Positions 15,652 to 24,110 of a stretch of 64,000 nt of DNA are shown piece after piece. The notes beneath the pieces are model-generated. The model worked only from the letters and a program-made list of their open reading frames with translations, had not been told where the DNA came from and did not search any database. The stretch comes from Acidaminobacter sp. Lineage in GTDB: Bacteria > Bacillota > Clostridia > Peptostreptococcales > Acidaminobacteraceae. Position numbers and translations under genes: made by a program. The stretch's first letter is position 1. Every line of letters begins with the position of its first letter. The stretch is taken from NCBI RefSeq assembly GCF_030247605.1, contig NZ_JAOTSB010000015.1:1-64000 (forward strand), in the 5' to 3' direction.

Positions 15652-17048
15652 ATATTAAGTGATTGAGTCTGTATCTGCTTTTGCACAAGAAGTTCTCGCT
15701 TAATCGTAGATTTCAAAAGGGCTAAAGCAACTTTCTGAAATCCAATGGCATAGCTCAATACTTCTGTTTCATCAATGGCTTCTACATTCATTTTTATTCT
15801 AGAAAACTCATCGAATACTTCAGACAACGTAGGATCCCATCGGCTCCGATTTTGATATGCACGAAACTGTTCACACATACTTTGAACGATTTCTTCTACC
15901 TCTATCTGATGCCCGAATTGCCGATGTTCTTTCAATGCAAAACATAAAAAAACAGCTGATGCCAACTTCATGGCTTCAGCTTGATTTTCATTTTTTATTT
16001 GGGCTTGCTTCAGTATGTCTACTCCATCGGGATATCCTAAATTCATCGATCCCATATCTTTCATGAGAATCAGTATTTCTTCGCACAGATCATTTTTCAA
16101 TCGATGCTGTGGGTGCTCCTCAGACGGAATCGCAACTAAGTTCTGTCTTGCTCTTAAGTCTTCATTCCAATCCTTGAAACAAGGCTGTAATTTGCTACAA
16201 CTTTTATTTTTCTCAGCAAGTATATCTTCAATTTTCTCGCAAGCTTCAATCCCAGCCGCATCATGATCCAAGCACAAAACAACATGCGTTAATTCTGCAT
16301 TATACTCAAGGGTTTTGAAAAGTGCCTGTTCTGATAAACCACAAAGTGCAAGGTAGCTATGTTTTCTCCAGCCCGATTCTTTATGCATTGTGATAAATGA
16401 CAGTAGATCAATAGGGGCCTCAAATACATATAATCGATTGCTGTTTCCGATATGATGAAAGCTGTAACACGGATTGCTACTGTCGATATTCCCTTTGTAG
16501 CCTTTTCCTTCCGAGTAGAGTCCTCTTTTATGAGCGTGCTTTGAAACTCCATTTTCATCGTAGCCCACAAACACGGCATTATGATATTCCTTTGATCCAT
16601 CAGCAGTCAGCTCTTTGCTTTCATAAATAAGTTTTTCTTTGACAAAGAAACTCACCACTTCAGGATCTATCAATCTATGCTTGGTTAAATATGCAAATAA
16701 TCTTCGCATGTCATTATTGCACGGCGGAAGTTTAAATGGTTTTTTAGTCTCTTGATCATTTTTTGCCTTAATGTATGGAATGCCTTGCTCGCCGTTAAGA
16801 AGCATTGTAACCGCATCAGGAAATGTATGCCCATAGAAATATTGAACGAAATCTATCGCAAGTCCACCTTCCTTAGTTGCATGATCAAACCACTCATTCC
16901 CTCGCACAGTTACGCTGTGGTTACTTTCAAGGCGCTTCTCTCTTCCGGAAGACAAAAGTGTCTCACCTTGCATTTTTAAAAATTCAACAAGATCTACGCT
17001 ATTGGCTCTTTGCTTTTGATCGTCGGTAAAATGAATGTATGTCCCCAT
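15645..17048 (-). CDS. Toprim/DUF3991 primase-like protein
   Basis: A 467-residue protein of the ICE transfer module. The N-terminal DUF3991-like segment (DQKQRANSVDLVEFL) lacks a recognisable CHC2 zinc finger. The middle shows a Toprim domain with the Glu motif VFEAPIDLLSF and the DxD motif HVVLCLDHDAAGI. The C-terminal 150 residues are helical and of unknown role. Such proteins are thought to prime complementary-strand synthesis in the recipient. GGCGGTG precedes the ATG. Confidence 0.8.
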   Translation of the reverse strand: MGTYIHFTDDQKQRANSVDLVEFLKMQGETLLSSGREKRLESNHSVTVRGNEWFDHATKEGGLAIDFVQYFYGHTFPDAVTMLLNGEQGIPYIKAKNDQETKKPFKLPPCNNDMRRLFAYLTKHRLIDPEVVSFFVKEKLIYESKELTADGSKEYHNAVFVGYDENGVSKHAHKRGLYSEGKGYKGNIDSSNPCYSFHHIGNSNRLYVFEAPIDLLSFITMHKESGWRKHSYLALCGLSEQALFKTLEYNAELTHVVLCLDHDAAGIEACEKIEDILAEKNKSCSKLQPCFKDWNEDLRARQNLVAIPSEEHPQHRLKNDLCEEILILMKDMGSMNLGYPDGVDILKQAQIKNENQAEAMKLASAVFLCFALKEHRQFGHQIEVEEIVQSMCEQFRAYQNRSRWDPTLSEVFDEFSRIKMNVEAIDETEVLSYAIGFQKVALALLKSTIKRELLVQKQIQTQSLNMA

Positions 17049-17058
17049 AATGCACCGC

Positions 17059-17190
17059 CTATTGTCTTCTAGTTCCTATACGATGAAACGCCGTCATTTT
17101 TACTGGACGGCGTTTCATGTAGGAATTGATGTTTAACTTTTCAAAATTTCTATAGATTGATTTTGATTTGGTTTTTCGATTTTCCTTCAT
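17059..17190 (-). CDS. Basic 43-residue protein between relaxase and primase
   Basis: A small open frame with GAGGAG seven bases before its ATG at 17190, ending 11 bases before the primase-like gene. The product is strongly basic (MKENRKTKSKS at the start, RRPVK and RTRRQ later), as expected for a nucleic-acid-binding or translation-coupling peptide. The same DNA contains a perfect 13-base inverted repeat (17083-17095 with 17106-17118). I do not recognise it. Its position, site and spacing argue for a real gene, but coding could be secondary to the hairpin. Confidence 0.5.
   Translation of the reverse strand: MKENRKTKSKSIYRNFEKLNINSYMKRRPVKMTAFHRIGTRRQ
17083..17118. repeat. 13-base inverted repeat (hairpin) without T-run
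   Basis: ATGAAACGCCGTC (17083-17095) and GACGGCGTTTCAT (17106-17118) are perfect complements around a ten-base loop. No T-run follows on either strand, so it is probably not a terminator. It could regulate translation of the primase gene or be a protein-binding site. Confidence 0.6.
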
Positions 17191-17259
17191 TCAACTTCTC
17201 CTCGTTTAATAGGTTTAGGAATCAAATGTGACTATTTCTTATTTCTGCAATAAACATTA

Positions 17260-19941
17260 TCAAATTAGCATCTCATGATCCTTATCATTTCTTTTATGAC
17301 CTTGCGCCACCTTCTTCTCCTTCAACTTTCTAAGCAGTTTACTATCAATTTTCATTCCATTTGAGTTCCTATGTGGTATCAGGTTCTCTTCAAAGATCTT
17401 TCCCATATGATTCAGCAGACGGGATATGACAAGTGCTACAGAAGGATCTTTGAACTTATCAATATTATCTAAAAAAAGTTTTGCATATTCGTTCCCTTGC
17501 TTAGCAGATAAGGTCAACCACTTGATTGCTTGGTCCTTATCTTTAGCGACATCTTTACCAAGCAGATAGGTCTTACCTAATAGATACTGCGAAAACGGAT
17601 TTCCAGCTTCTGCAGAGCTTGTCAGATAAAAAATGGCCCTTTCAATGTTCTTTGGATTCTCCTTTCCTTGCAAGAACAGCTTCCCAAGCTGATAGCTTGC
17701 CCACTGATTTCCATATTCATGAGATGTCTCAAAGCATCGAATCGCTTGGTTTATATTTTTAGTCATTACCTTACCTTCAAGAAAAAGTTTTCCAAGTAAA
17801 TAGACTGCGGATGATTTAATATGTTTTGGTACTAAATCATCACTGTTTGTAACGGCACTCAGAAACTCGATTGCTTTTTTCAATTCTTCTGGATCAGGGT
17901 TATCCTCTTTAAGAACTATCTTTGCTAGTGCGAAGCTTGAATATACATTGCCAAGCTTTGCTGATTTCTCATAGTAATCTTTAGCTCTTAGCAAATCTGG
18001 CTCTGTTCCAATACCATTTTGAAGCATCCACCCCAAACGATACTGGATTTTTTCATCATGACTAGTGTTCTCTAAGACTTCAAAACCACTGAAAGCTCTT
18101 TGAAAGTGATGTCCAGATTTTGTTCCGTTTTGATCGGTACCAATTCCGTCACGATACATCTTGGCCACTTCAAAATCTGCATAAGGAAAATTTTGATTTG
18201 CAGACTTCAGGTATAGCTCAAATGCTCTTACGAGATTTTGTTCAACACCTTTCCCTCTGTGGTACAGTGCTCCAAGAGAATACTGTGCATATTTGTATTT
18301 TTTCTCTGCTGATAAATGAAACCACTCAGCTGCAATCTGATAATCTTGTTCCGTCCCAAGTCCTACGGCAATCATTTTACCTATGCGGTATTCAGTGTAT
18401 TTCCAAGGTTTCTGTGCCTCCACTTCTTGAAAACCCGAAAGTGCTTTTACATAATATTCATGAGCAATCTCATGATCTTTTTCAACACCAAGACCGTCTG
18501 AATAAATTCGCCCTATGTCATAAACGGCGAGTACATTTCCCTTTTGTGCTTCTTCCGAAAGCAGAGAAAGTGCTTCACCAAAATCTTGTTGAATCTCCTC
18601 CGTGCCAAAAAGATAATCACGAGCCAGTTTATATTCATCAGTCCATTTCACAAACATATTTTCAGAGGTTTCACTACTTACGATACTTTCGACACTTCCT
18701 AATGATTCATTGTCAATTTCTTCTGGACTGTTGACAACAAAAGCTTCATTGCTTTCAAAAATCTCTTCTAGCAATTCGCCATCATCTATTCCATCGAGCT
18801 CATTGATATCATATGCATCCATCGAAAACTGATTAGCTTCAGCAATGATCATGTTCTTGATTGACTTGAATTCTTTCTGTTTTGAAAGTGGAAGATGCTC
18901 AGAGAACTCATCCATATAACTATTTATTACTTCTTCCCGCATTTCGTACCACAGCTCGTAGGCTGTTGATACAACTTGCTCTTTAGAAATTTCATCTATA
19001 AGCTCATCAACTATCGCCTTTAACCCAGGAGTAAGATATCCATATACTTTTTTGCCTGTAGCTGACTTAAGTTCTTTTGAAAGGTGCAAAAAGAGTTCTT
19101 CAATTCTGGAATTATTTACAGTACCCACTTTTATTTCTTGAATGAGTTTAAGCATCACCTTGCGACTTTCACTTTTAAGTTGATCGCGTCTTCGAGTCTG
19201 CTCTTCATAGATTGAATGCATCTCATTTTTAAAAACACTTTTTACAAGCCCAGACTTCATCTTATCGATACCTTTTTTCGTGAGGTAACCTTCTCTAGGA
19301 TTTGTCGAATAGCACACCATATGCACATGAGGATGATGACTCTCGTTATGAAATGCTGCATACCATCTAAAATTCTCAATCGGAATCTTCATCGACTCTG
19401 CGATTTCAGGAGCAAAATAAGAAAGCATATTGTGCCAAACTTCAGCACTATCAAATCCTGTGCGAATCGCATCTTCTCTTCTAAGTGAAATGATTGGAAT
19501 CCAAATGTTACCGGTATGATTACTAACTTCTTCGGCAATACGACTTAATACAATTTCATCATCTCCACCAGTGAATAAACCATGTGTTCCCTTCCGCTGG
19601 ACCCTTGGACGATTGGCAATATAGTCGATATAGTTTTTTCGCTGACCTATCTTATCGATGTTCTGTTCTAATGCAATTGAAATAAATTCTGATGCATTCT
19701 CAACTGTTTTATTTTGAGCGTAGTCTTCATACTCAAATAGATCCTTGGTTTCAGGAAATTCCTGAATGATTTGACGAATCAAATCTTCTTGTTTCAAACT
19801 AGATGGAAGAGTGGCCTTGGACTTCGATATTTTTTCGACACCGCTTCTTGTCGCCATGTAGGTCACTAGATTTGAAAGATGAGAAGCAGTCTTCTTTCTG
19901 CCTCCTTTCAAATAAGGACATTTCAAAATGATTCTGGGCAT
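17260..19941 (-). CDS. MobP-type relaxase fused to Sel1 repeats
   Basis: An 893-residue protein that would nick oriT and pilot the DNA. The N-terminal 250 residues carry the relaxase: PRIILKCPYLKGG at the start, and the histidine motif HNESHHPHVHMVCYS (near residue 205), which holds the metal-binding His residues. The catalytic Tyr is probably in the first third (candidates in LVTYM and NYIDYI). From about residue 440 to 840 there are many Sel1-type repeats (AxxxLGxxYxxGxGVxxD), which usually bind proteins. GGGAGGTG precedes the ATG. It appears to be a fused version of the MobP3/MobL-type relaxases of Clostridial ICEs. Confidence 0.85.
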   Translation of the reverse strand: MPRIILKCPYLKGGRKKTASHLSNLVTYMATRSGVEKISKSKATLPSSLKQEDLIRQIIQEFPETKDLFEYEDYAQNKTVENASEFISIALEQNIDKIGQRKNYIDYIANRPRVQRKGTHGLFTGGDDEIVLSRIAEEVSNHTGNIWIPIISLRREDAIRTGFDSAEVWHNMLSYFAPEIAESMKIPIENFRWYAAFHNESHHPHVHMVCYSTNPREGYLTKKGIDKMKSGLVKSVFKNEMHSIYEEQTRRRDQLKSESRKVMLKLIQEIKVGTVNNSRIEELFLHLSKELKSATGKKVYGYLTPGLKAIVDELIDEISKEQVVSTAYELWYEMREEVINSYMDEFSEHLPLSKQKEFKSIKNMIIAEANQFSMDAYDINELDGIDDGELLEEIFESNEAFVVNSPEEIDNESLGSVESIVSSETSENMFVKWTDEYKLARDYLFGTEEIQQDFGEALSLLSEEAQKGNVLAVYDIGRIYSDGLGVEKDHEIAHEYYVKALSGFQEVEAQKPWKYTEYRIGKMIAVGLGTEQDYQIAAEWFHLSAEKKYKYAQYSLGALYHRGKGVEQNLVRAFELYLKSANQNFPYADFEVAKMYRDGIGTDQNGTKSGHHFQRAFSGFEVLENTSHDEKIQYRLGWMLQNGIGTEPDLLRAKDYYEKSAKLGNVYSSFALAKIVLKEDNPDPEELKKAIEFLSAVTNSDDLVPKHIKSSAVYLLGKLFLEGKVMTKNINQAIRCFETSHEYGNQWASYQLGKLFLQGKENPKNIERAIFYLTSSAEAGNPFSQYLLGKTYLLGKDVAKDKDQAIKWLTLSAKQGNEYAKLFLDNIDKFKDPSVALVISRLLNHMGKIFEENLIPHRNSNGMKIDSKLLRKLKEKKVAQGHKRNDKDHEMLI

Positions 19942-19955
19942 AGGTCACCTCCCAT

Positions 19956-20375
19956 CTATTCTTCTATCCCTTGTTGAAACTTCACAGCCTCATCCATACT
20001 TATCCTCCCTTTAGTTTTTTTCACTTCATTGACACACCGTCCACGAAGCTTTCGCAAGTCTTCATCACCGATTTCAAGTCCAGCTGCGAGGATATTCATC
20101 ATCATGGACATTTCAACCGACAAGCGAAATAAATTATTAGCTTGTCGATTTTCCGTTTCTTTTAGCACGCCTTGTATTGCACCGAGAATTATTTTTGAAA
20201 GATACATAGTGCTGTCCTGTGCACTTAAATATCCTATATAGAAATTAACTGCTTGCTCGACAAACTCTGTATGATTCCTCATGTTGTTGCTTTCCATGAG
20301 ATTATTCATCTTTTCGATCATTTCAGGGTAAAGCCAAGCCACAACACGCTCCTTCAATTCACTCTTTTTCTCCAA
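19956..20375 (-). CDS. Relaxosome accessory protein (RHH-like)
   Basis: A 139-residue protein that begins ELKERVVAWLYPEMIEKMNN, typical of a ribbon-helix-helix DNA-binding protein (strand, then two helices). The remainder is helical. The start is TTG with GGAGGT upstream. It precedes the relaxase by 14 bases and sits beside the iteron/oriT region, as MobC-like accessory proteins do. Binding to oriT is an inference from context. Confidence 0.7.
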   Translation of the reverse strand: MEKKSELKERVVAWLYPEMIEKMNNLMESNNMRNHTEFVEQAVNFYIGYLSAQDSTMYLSKIILGAIQGVLKETENRQANNLFRLSVEMSMMMNILAAGLEIGDEDLRKLRGRCVNEVKKTKGRISMDEAVKFQQGIEE

Positions 20376-20393
20376 ATGTTGACCTCCTTTCTT

Positions 20394-20580
20394 TACAGCA
20401 CCTCTTACAGCACCTAAATCTCAGGTGTTTTCTAGGCTTTAAAGCCATCTACAGCACCTTACACAGCATAATTGTCGTTTTACAGCACCTAACACTTCAT
20501 TCGTGAGAATCCCTAAAACCTTTAGAATTGCGGTCGGCACTGCCGACCGCTGTGAGTGCAAGGGGCGGTTCACAGCACCT
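20394..20580. repeat. Iterons (TACAGCACCT) near oriT
   Basis: The decamer TACAGCACCT occurs at 20394-20403, 20406-20415, 20450-20459 and 20481-20490, all in the same orientation. A fifth copy with one change (CACAGCACCT) is at 20571-20580 and a degenerate one is near 20461. This is the layout of binding sites for a replication or relaxosome protein. Confidence 0.75.
20530..20550. repeat. Palindrome beside the iterons
   Basis: GCGGTCGGC (20530-20538) and GCCGACCGC (20542-20550) form a nine-base stem with a three-base loop. It lies between the fourth and fifth iteron and probably belongs to the transfer or replication origin. Confidence 0.7.
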
Positions 20581-20599
20581 TGCTTTATCCCGCACCAGA

Positions 20600-20782
20600 A
20601 TCATAAATAGAATCAGGCACGATTAACCCCTATTTTAGACTTTGATTTCCGATCACATGCCAGATTTTATTTCTGCCAAACTCGGCTCAAATTTCGCTCA
20701 AATGTTAGCAGGGGGTAGTGTTACTCCACTCCATGCTAAATAATCGCACACAGGGGAAATAACGGCTCAAAAAGCCGATTAA
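20600..20782. other. Candidate origin of transfer (oriT)
   Basis: A gene-free stretch just upstream of the relaxosome genes. GCTCAAAT occurs as a direct repeat (20685-20692 and 20696-20703) with a related copy near 20765. The segment GGGGGTAGTGTTACTCCACT (20711-20730) holds a small inverted repeat AGTG/CACT and a TAGTGTTA core that resembles nick sites of MobM-type relaxases. I infer an oriT here; the nick position cannot be fixed from sequence alone. Confidence 0.4.
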
Positions 20783-21043
20783 CTACTGCCCTTCATGAGA
20801 TGTTGGAATGGATCTCGGCTGAGTAATCGTTTTGATCACTTTTTTTGTCTTTTCTGGCGCGATTTCGTCCTCTTCTCGTTCGTCAATGTATTCTCTGACA
20901 TTGGCCGGCACGTATTTCTCGTAAAGCTTTTGTAGCTGATCCGCCATCTCTGCCTGCAGATCGGCCTCTTTTTTCTCCATATACTTCTTAATCGCTCTCA
21001 GTTTTTCAGCCTCAAGGCTGATTGCAATTGTTTCTTTTTTCAT
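20783..21043 (-). CDS. DUF6103-like small protein
   Basis: An 86-residue protein with MKKETIAISLEAEKLRAIKK at the start and a helical KEADLQAEMADQLQKLYEKY, followed by VPANVREYIDER. The next gene encodes a related protein with the same VPA...REY/RRY signature, so the two are paralogues. GGAGG is properly spaced from the ATG at 21043. I recall this family as DUF6103 in Clostridial ICEs; the number is from memory. The function is unknown. The N-terminal strand plus helix could be a ribbon-helix-helix. Confidence 0.65.
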   Translation of the reverse strand: MKKETIAISLEAEKLRAIKKYMEKKEADLQAEMADQLQKLYEKYVPANVREYIDEREEDEIAPEKTKKVIKTITQPRSIPTSHEGQ

Positions 21044-21106
21044 AATCGACATCCTCCAAATATGATTTTTCATAGCTTTAATGTGCAATGTTAAGATGAG
21101 AAAAGT

Positions 21107-21517
21107 CTACATAGACATGCTCATCCCTTGTGATTGTTCTTCACTTTGCTCCTGATTTTCATCTGCACTTTCGGATTCAACTAACTGATTTGAGTCCACA
21201 GTCTCCTCATTTTGTTCTCTGGCGTTACGTCTTCTGCCACGTGTCGAAGGCGTTGGTGCGATTATTTCTTGTGCTTGTTCTTGTGCTTGTTCCTCTGCTT
21301 CAACCCTGACTTCAGTTTGCAGACCTTCCGCAGGATCGTTTCGATCAAGGTATCTTCTTGTTGCTGCAGGAACATATTTTTCATAAATACTTTTGATATG
21401 ACCCTGCAATTCTTTTTCAACAGTGGTATCCTTTTCGTCCATATAAAACTTGAGCGCCTCCAACTTTTCTTTTGGAAAGCTCACCTGAAGCGTTGTTTTT
21501 TCTGTTGTTATACTCAT
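21107..21517 (-). CDS. DUF6103-like protein with Met-rich tail
   Basis: A 136-residue paralogue of the downstream 86-residue protein: TTLQVSFPKEKLEALKFYMD, then HIKSIYEKYVPAATRRYLDR. After it comes a long Glu/Gln-rich, low-complexity segment (AEEQAQEQAQE, later NQEQSEEQSQ) that ends in GMSMSM. This tail is shared with unrelated proteins of the ICE. The ATG at 21517 is eight bases from AGGAGG. Function unknown; the RHH-like N-terminus suggests DNA binding. Confidence 0.7.
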   Translation of the reverse strand: MSITTEKTTLQVSFPKEKLEALKFYMDEKDTTVEKELQGHIKSIYEKYVPAATRRYLDRNDPAEGLQTEVRVEAEEQAQEQAQEIIAPTPSTRGRRRNAREQNEETVDSNQLVESESADENQEQSEEQSQGMSMSM

Positions 21518-21529
21518 GATTTGCACCTC

Positions 21530-21910
21530 CTAATAGTTGAAACTAGTAACGATCATTCTCGGTTGTGCCTCTGGCTCATCACCAGTAAATACAGGGGCAT
21601 ACTTAAATTCACTAGCGAACACATCCATCTGCTCATCTGTTAATGAAATAAATTCACCATCATCGCTATCGCCACAAATGAAAAAAGGACCGGCAATAAT
21701 GTCGTTACCAATCCTTCGATTCAACTCCATTCCATTCAATTTTCCTTCTTCATTCACAACAGCAATGCAGTTATTATCCAGATAAACACATTCAAACATA
21801 CCTTCTACTTCAGCTTGAATCCCTTCAAGGTCATTGACCATTTCTTTTTCATAAGGCATTTTCCCGGGTTCAATTTTCATTACCTTAATCGTATTTTCGT
21901 TTTTCATCAT
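21530..21910 (-). CDS. DUF3846-domain protein
   Basis: A 126-residue protein. The stretch IKVMKIEPGKMPYEKEMVND, then ECVYLDNNCIAVVNEEGKLNGMELNRR and IIAGPFFICGD, matches the DUF3846 pattern of ICE-encoded proteins. Residues 90-120 are acidic. GGAGG precedes the ATG. Its role is unknown; related domains are often fused or adjacent to antirestriction-type proteins in mobile elements. It lacks the Met-rich tail of its neighbours. Confidence 0.75.
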   Translation of the reverse strand: MMKNENTIKVMKIEPGKMPYEKEMVNDLEGIQAEVEGMFECVYLDNNCIAVVNEEGKLNGMELNRRIGNDIIAGPFFICGDSDDGEFISLTDEQMDVFASEFKYAPVFTGDEPEAQPRMIVTSFNY

Positions 21911-21921
21911 CGTAGTCCTCC

Positions 21922-22497
21922 CTACATTCCCATGTTTTGTTCTAACTCAGATGGATTGATATTCTTGCAGAAGTCGAGGTAAAGCGTCATATCAAGACAA
22001 TCCTCCTCTAAGTTAATTTCCGCCATTTCTTCTCTGCCCTGAAGCTCGTTCACAAGCAATGTGCCTATTCCGTTATTCACTTTCACATTAAGACTGTGCT
22101 GTTCAGCGATTTCATCAAAGTACACAATCCAACTACCATTCGATGTATTTTCGGCGGCCTCCTGTAGGATTTGATCTGCTACTTGAGAGATTTGCTGATC
22201 AATGTACGCCTTAATATTAGGCATGAAGCTGATGTATCTTGCATAGTTATAGCCGCTGCTATCAATCAAAATTCCGTCACCACTTTCTTCATTCAGTGCA
22301 AGCAGACAGTGGGTTTGTCCAGATTGGTCTGTGAACATATCTTCTTTTTTATCTGAAATAAAGGACCTATCCCTAAGTAATCCTTTTGAAAGCTCATCAT
22401 ATTCACTCTGGTTCATCAGCTGTATAGCTTCAATCACACATGGCTGTGTTTCTAGTTCGCTTACTTTTCTAAAAAATATAGCATTTGTTTTTAGCAT
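21922..22497 (-). CDS. Uncharacterised ICE protein with EQNMGM tail
   Basis: A 191-residue protein that I do not recognise firmly; a DUF6329-type assignment is possible. It starts MLKTNAIFFRKVSELET, has a middle region resembling a small alpha/beta domain (CLLALNEESGDGILIDSSGY), and ends in PSELEQNMGM. The end fits the Met-rich tail pattern of several other accessory proteins in this ICE. It lies in the accessory operon between DUF3846 and the M23 hydrolase. Confidence 0.6.
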   Translation of the reverse strand: MLKTNAIFFRKVSELETQPCVIEAIQLMNQSEYDELSKGLLRDRSFISDKKEDMFTDQSGQTHCLLALNEESGDGILIDSSGYNYARYISFMPNIKAYIDQQISQVADQILQEAAENTSNGSWIVYFDEIAEQHSLNVKVNNGIGTLLVNELQGREEMAEINLEEDCLDMTLYLDFCKNINPSELEQNMGM

Positions 22498-22512
22498 TTC
22501 ACCACGTCCTTT

Positions 22513-23592
22513 CTAAGGTAAGTAATTTCTTGGATTTTGTTTTTCACCGCCCACTCTGATTTCAAAATGTAGATGGTTTCCTGTACTTCTTCCAGTAGAG
22601 CCGACCTTGGCAATCTCTTGACCTACAGTTACGGGTTCTCCCTCACTAACAAGAATTTTCGAGCAATGCCCATACAAAGTGATAACGCCACCGCCATGAT
22701 CAACAACGACATGATAGCCATATCCAGAGGTTGAGTACCTCACCAACATGACAGTACCGCTTAGAGCCGAGTAGACAGGTGTTCCTTTGGGCATCCCCAA
22801 ATCTATACCACCATGCCCTCTTTTCTTTTTGGTAAAAGGATCCGCTCGATATCCAAATTCGCTCGTCACAGCACTCCTCCAATTAGCACCGACAGGCGAA
22901 CAGAACCCATCCTCACCAATGAAAGGTTCCGTTGAAACTGCAATTCCATTAATAAAATCGTCAAACTCACTACCGTAAGTAGGCGCAGGTTTTCCATACA
23001 AAATCCGATAATAGATTTCTGTTGCGTTTGCTTTATTTTCACTTGTGATGGTACTGCCCATTGTCATATCAATATTTTTATAGATGTTAGGCTGGTCTTT
23101 TATTGGAACTGTAACGGTATAAACTTCAGTATGAGTTGTTCCGTCTTCACCAATCACCGACCTTGTGCGTTCTTCATAAGTTACAAAGCAATCAACAAAT
23201 GTCTTGCTGTTTACCTGGGATGGCTGCTCGGCGCCGAAATACAGAGAATAAAAAATAGCCTTGATTCTTGTTGAATCCAGACTATCTCCACCCTCCATAC
23301 TTGAATTTACCTCTTTTATCGCATCATCAAGAACAGAAAAACTACCCCGCATATTCTCGATGTGCTCGCGATACTCTGCCGGCACACTCCCTGCTATGGC
23401 ACCTCCATGAAAGCACAGTTCAAGTGCTGTATTGTTATGATTTGCAGACCCAGAAAGCATCCCGCAAAGGATAGCGATTAACACAATGATTGGAGACAGT
23501 ATAGCGACTATCGTCCACCCAACACTTTTTCTAATTCTTTCATCACTAAGGGCCATTGCCACAGCTCTAGCCACTAAAACAGGATCCGCCAT
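22513..23592 (-). CDS. Membrane-anchored M23 peptidase of the conjugation system
   Basis: A 359-residue protein with one N-terminal membrane segment (about residues 24-47). A region of about 190 residues follows, then a C-terminal M23 (LytM) domain. The motifs HGGIDLG (HxxxD) and HLHFE supply the zinc ligands. It would open the peptidoglycan for the conjugation channel, the VirB1-like function of Gram-positive T4SS. It lies next to the transfer genes. A lysozyme-like domain, present in many such proteins, is not evident. Confidence 0.85.
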   Translation of the reverse strand: MADPVLVARAVAMALSDERIRKSVGWTIVAILSPIIVLIAILCGMLSGSANHNNTALELCFHGGAIAGSVPAEYREHIENMRGSFSVLDDAIKEVNSSMEGGDSLDSTRIKAIFYSLYFGAEQPSQVNSKTFVDCFVTYEERTRSVIGEDGTTHTEVYTVTVPIKDQPNIYKNIDMTMGSTITSENKANATEIYYRILYGKPAPTYGSEFDDFINGIAVSTEPFIGEDGFCSPVGANWRSAVTSEFGYRADPFTKKKRGHGGIDLGMPKGTPVYSALSGTVMLVRYSTSGYGYHVVVDHGGGVITLYGHCSKILVSEGEPVTVGQEIAKVGSTGRSTGNHLHFEIRVGGEKQNPRNYLP

Positions 23593-23598
23593 TTTTTA

Positions 23599-24102
23599 TC
23601 ACCACCACCCGAGTCCATACATATTATCTTGTTCGTAGTCTTCAACTTGCTCTGATTCCATTCGTTCTTTGGTATACTCGACTGCCCGTTCTAGAATTTC
23701 CGTATCAAAACCTGCGGCCTGATAGCCTTCTTCAATGGTTCTCAAATAGAAATCAGATGGAATACCAAGCAAATGACCTTCTGTCATCACATAGACAAAA
23801 GCCGACACAGACTCACCATCTACCTCAAGTTCTACAGTTTCTTTGTCATAAAATCTCGGATATCCTTCATATCGGTCTAGTGCAATTTCATCCTTTGGAC
23901 CAACAGACCAAATCATAGCAGGAACAGTGCTACCTTCCTTTGGCTCTATCGTTGCATAAGCACCCGTTTTAGAACCTCTGAATAGCAGTTCGTAATCTTT
24001 GATTTCAGTTGTCCCCACTGGTTTTGCTGTGGGACAACGTTGTTTCATTTGGGGCAAATTCATATTGCTACCATAGGCGATATATAGTTTTTCTTTCTGC
24101 AT
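23599..24102 (-). CDS. Gamma-glutamylcyclotransferase-family protein
   Basis: A 167-residue protein with the GGCT/AIG2 signature YIAYGSNMN (7-15) that forms the anion hole and a later acidic motif LDRYEGYPRFY with the probable catalytic Glu. Such enzymes release pyroglutamate from gamma-glutamyl amides. It lies eight bases upstream of nothing but the amidoligase end, so the two genes overlap in function space: one can form, the other cleave, gamma-glutamyl-type amide bonds. AGGAGG precedes the ATG. Confidence 0.85.
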   Translation of the reverse strand: MQKEKLYIAYGSNMNLPQMKQRCPTAKPVGTTEIKDYELLFRGSKTGAYATIEPKEGSTVPAMIWSVGPKDEIALDRYEGYPRFYDKETVELEVDGESVSAFVYVMTEGHLLGIPSDFYLRTIEEGYQAAGFDTEILERAVEYTKERMESEQVEDYEQDNMYGLGWW

Positions 24103-24110
24103 TTTTCCTC

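Noticed and set aside
17083..17118. Hairpin as a terminator of the relaxase transcript
   Set aside because: No T-run follows on the minus strand, and a small reading frame crosses it.
20394..20580. Iterons as CRISPR repeats
   Set aside because: The unit is only ten bases, the spacing is uneven, and it lies beside relaxosome genes.
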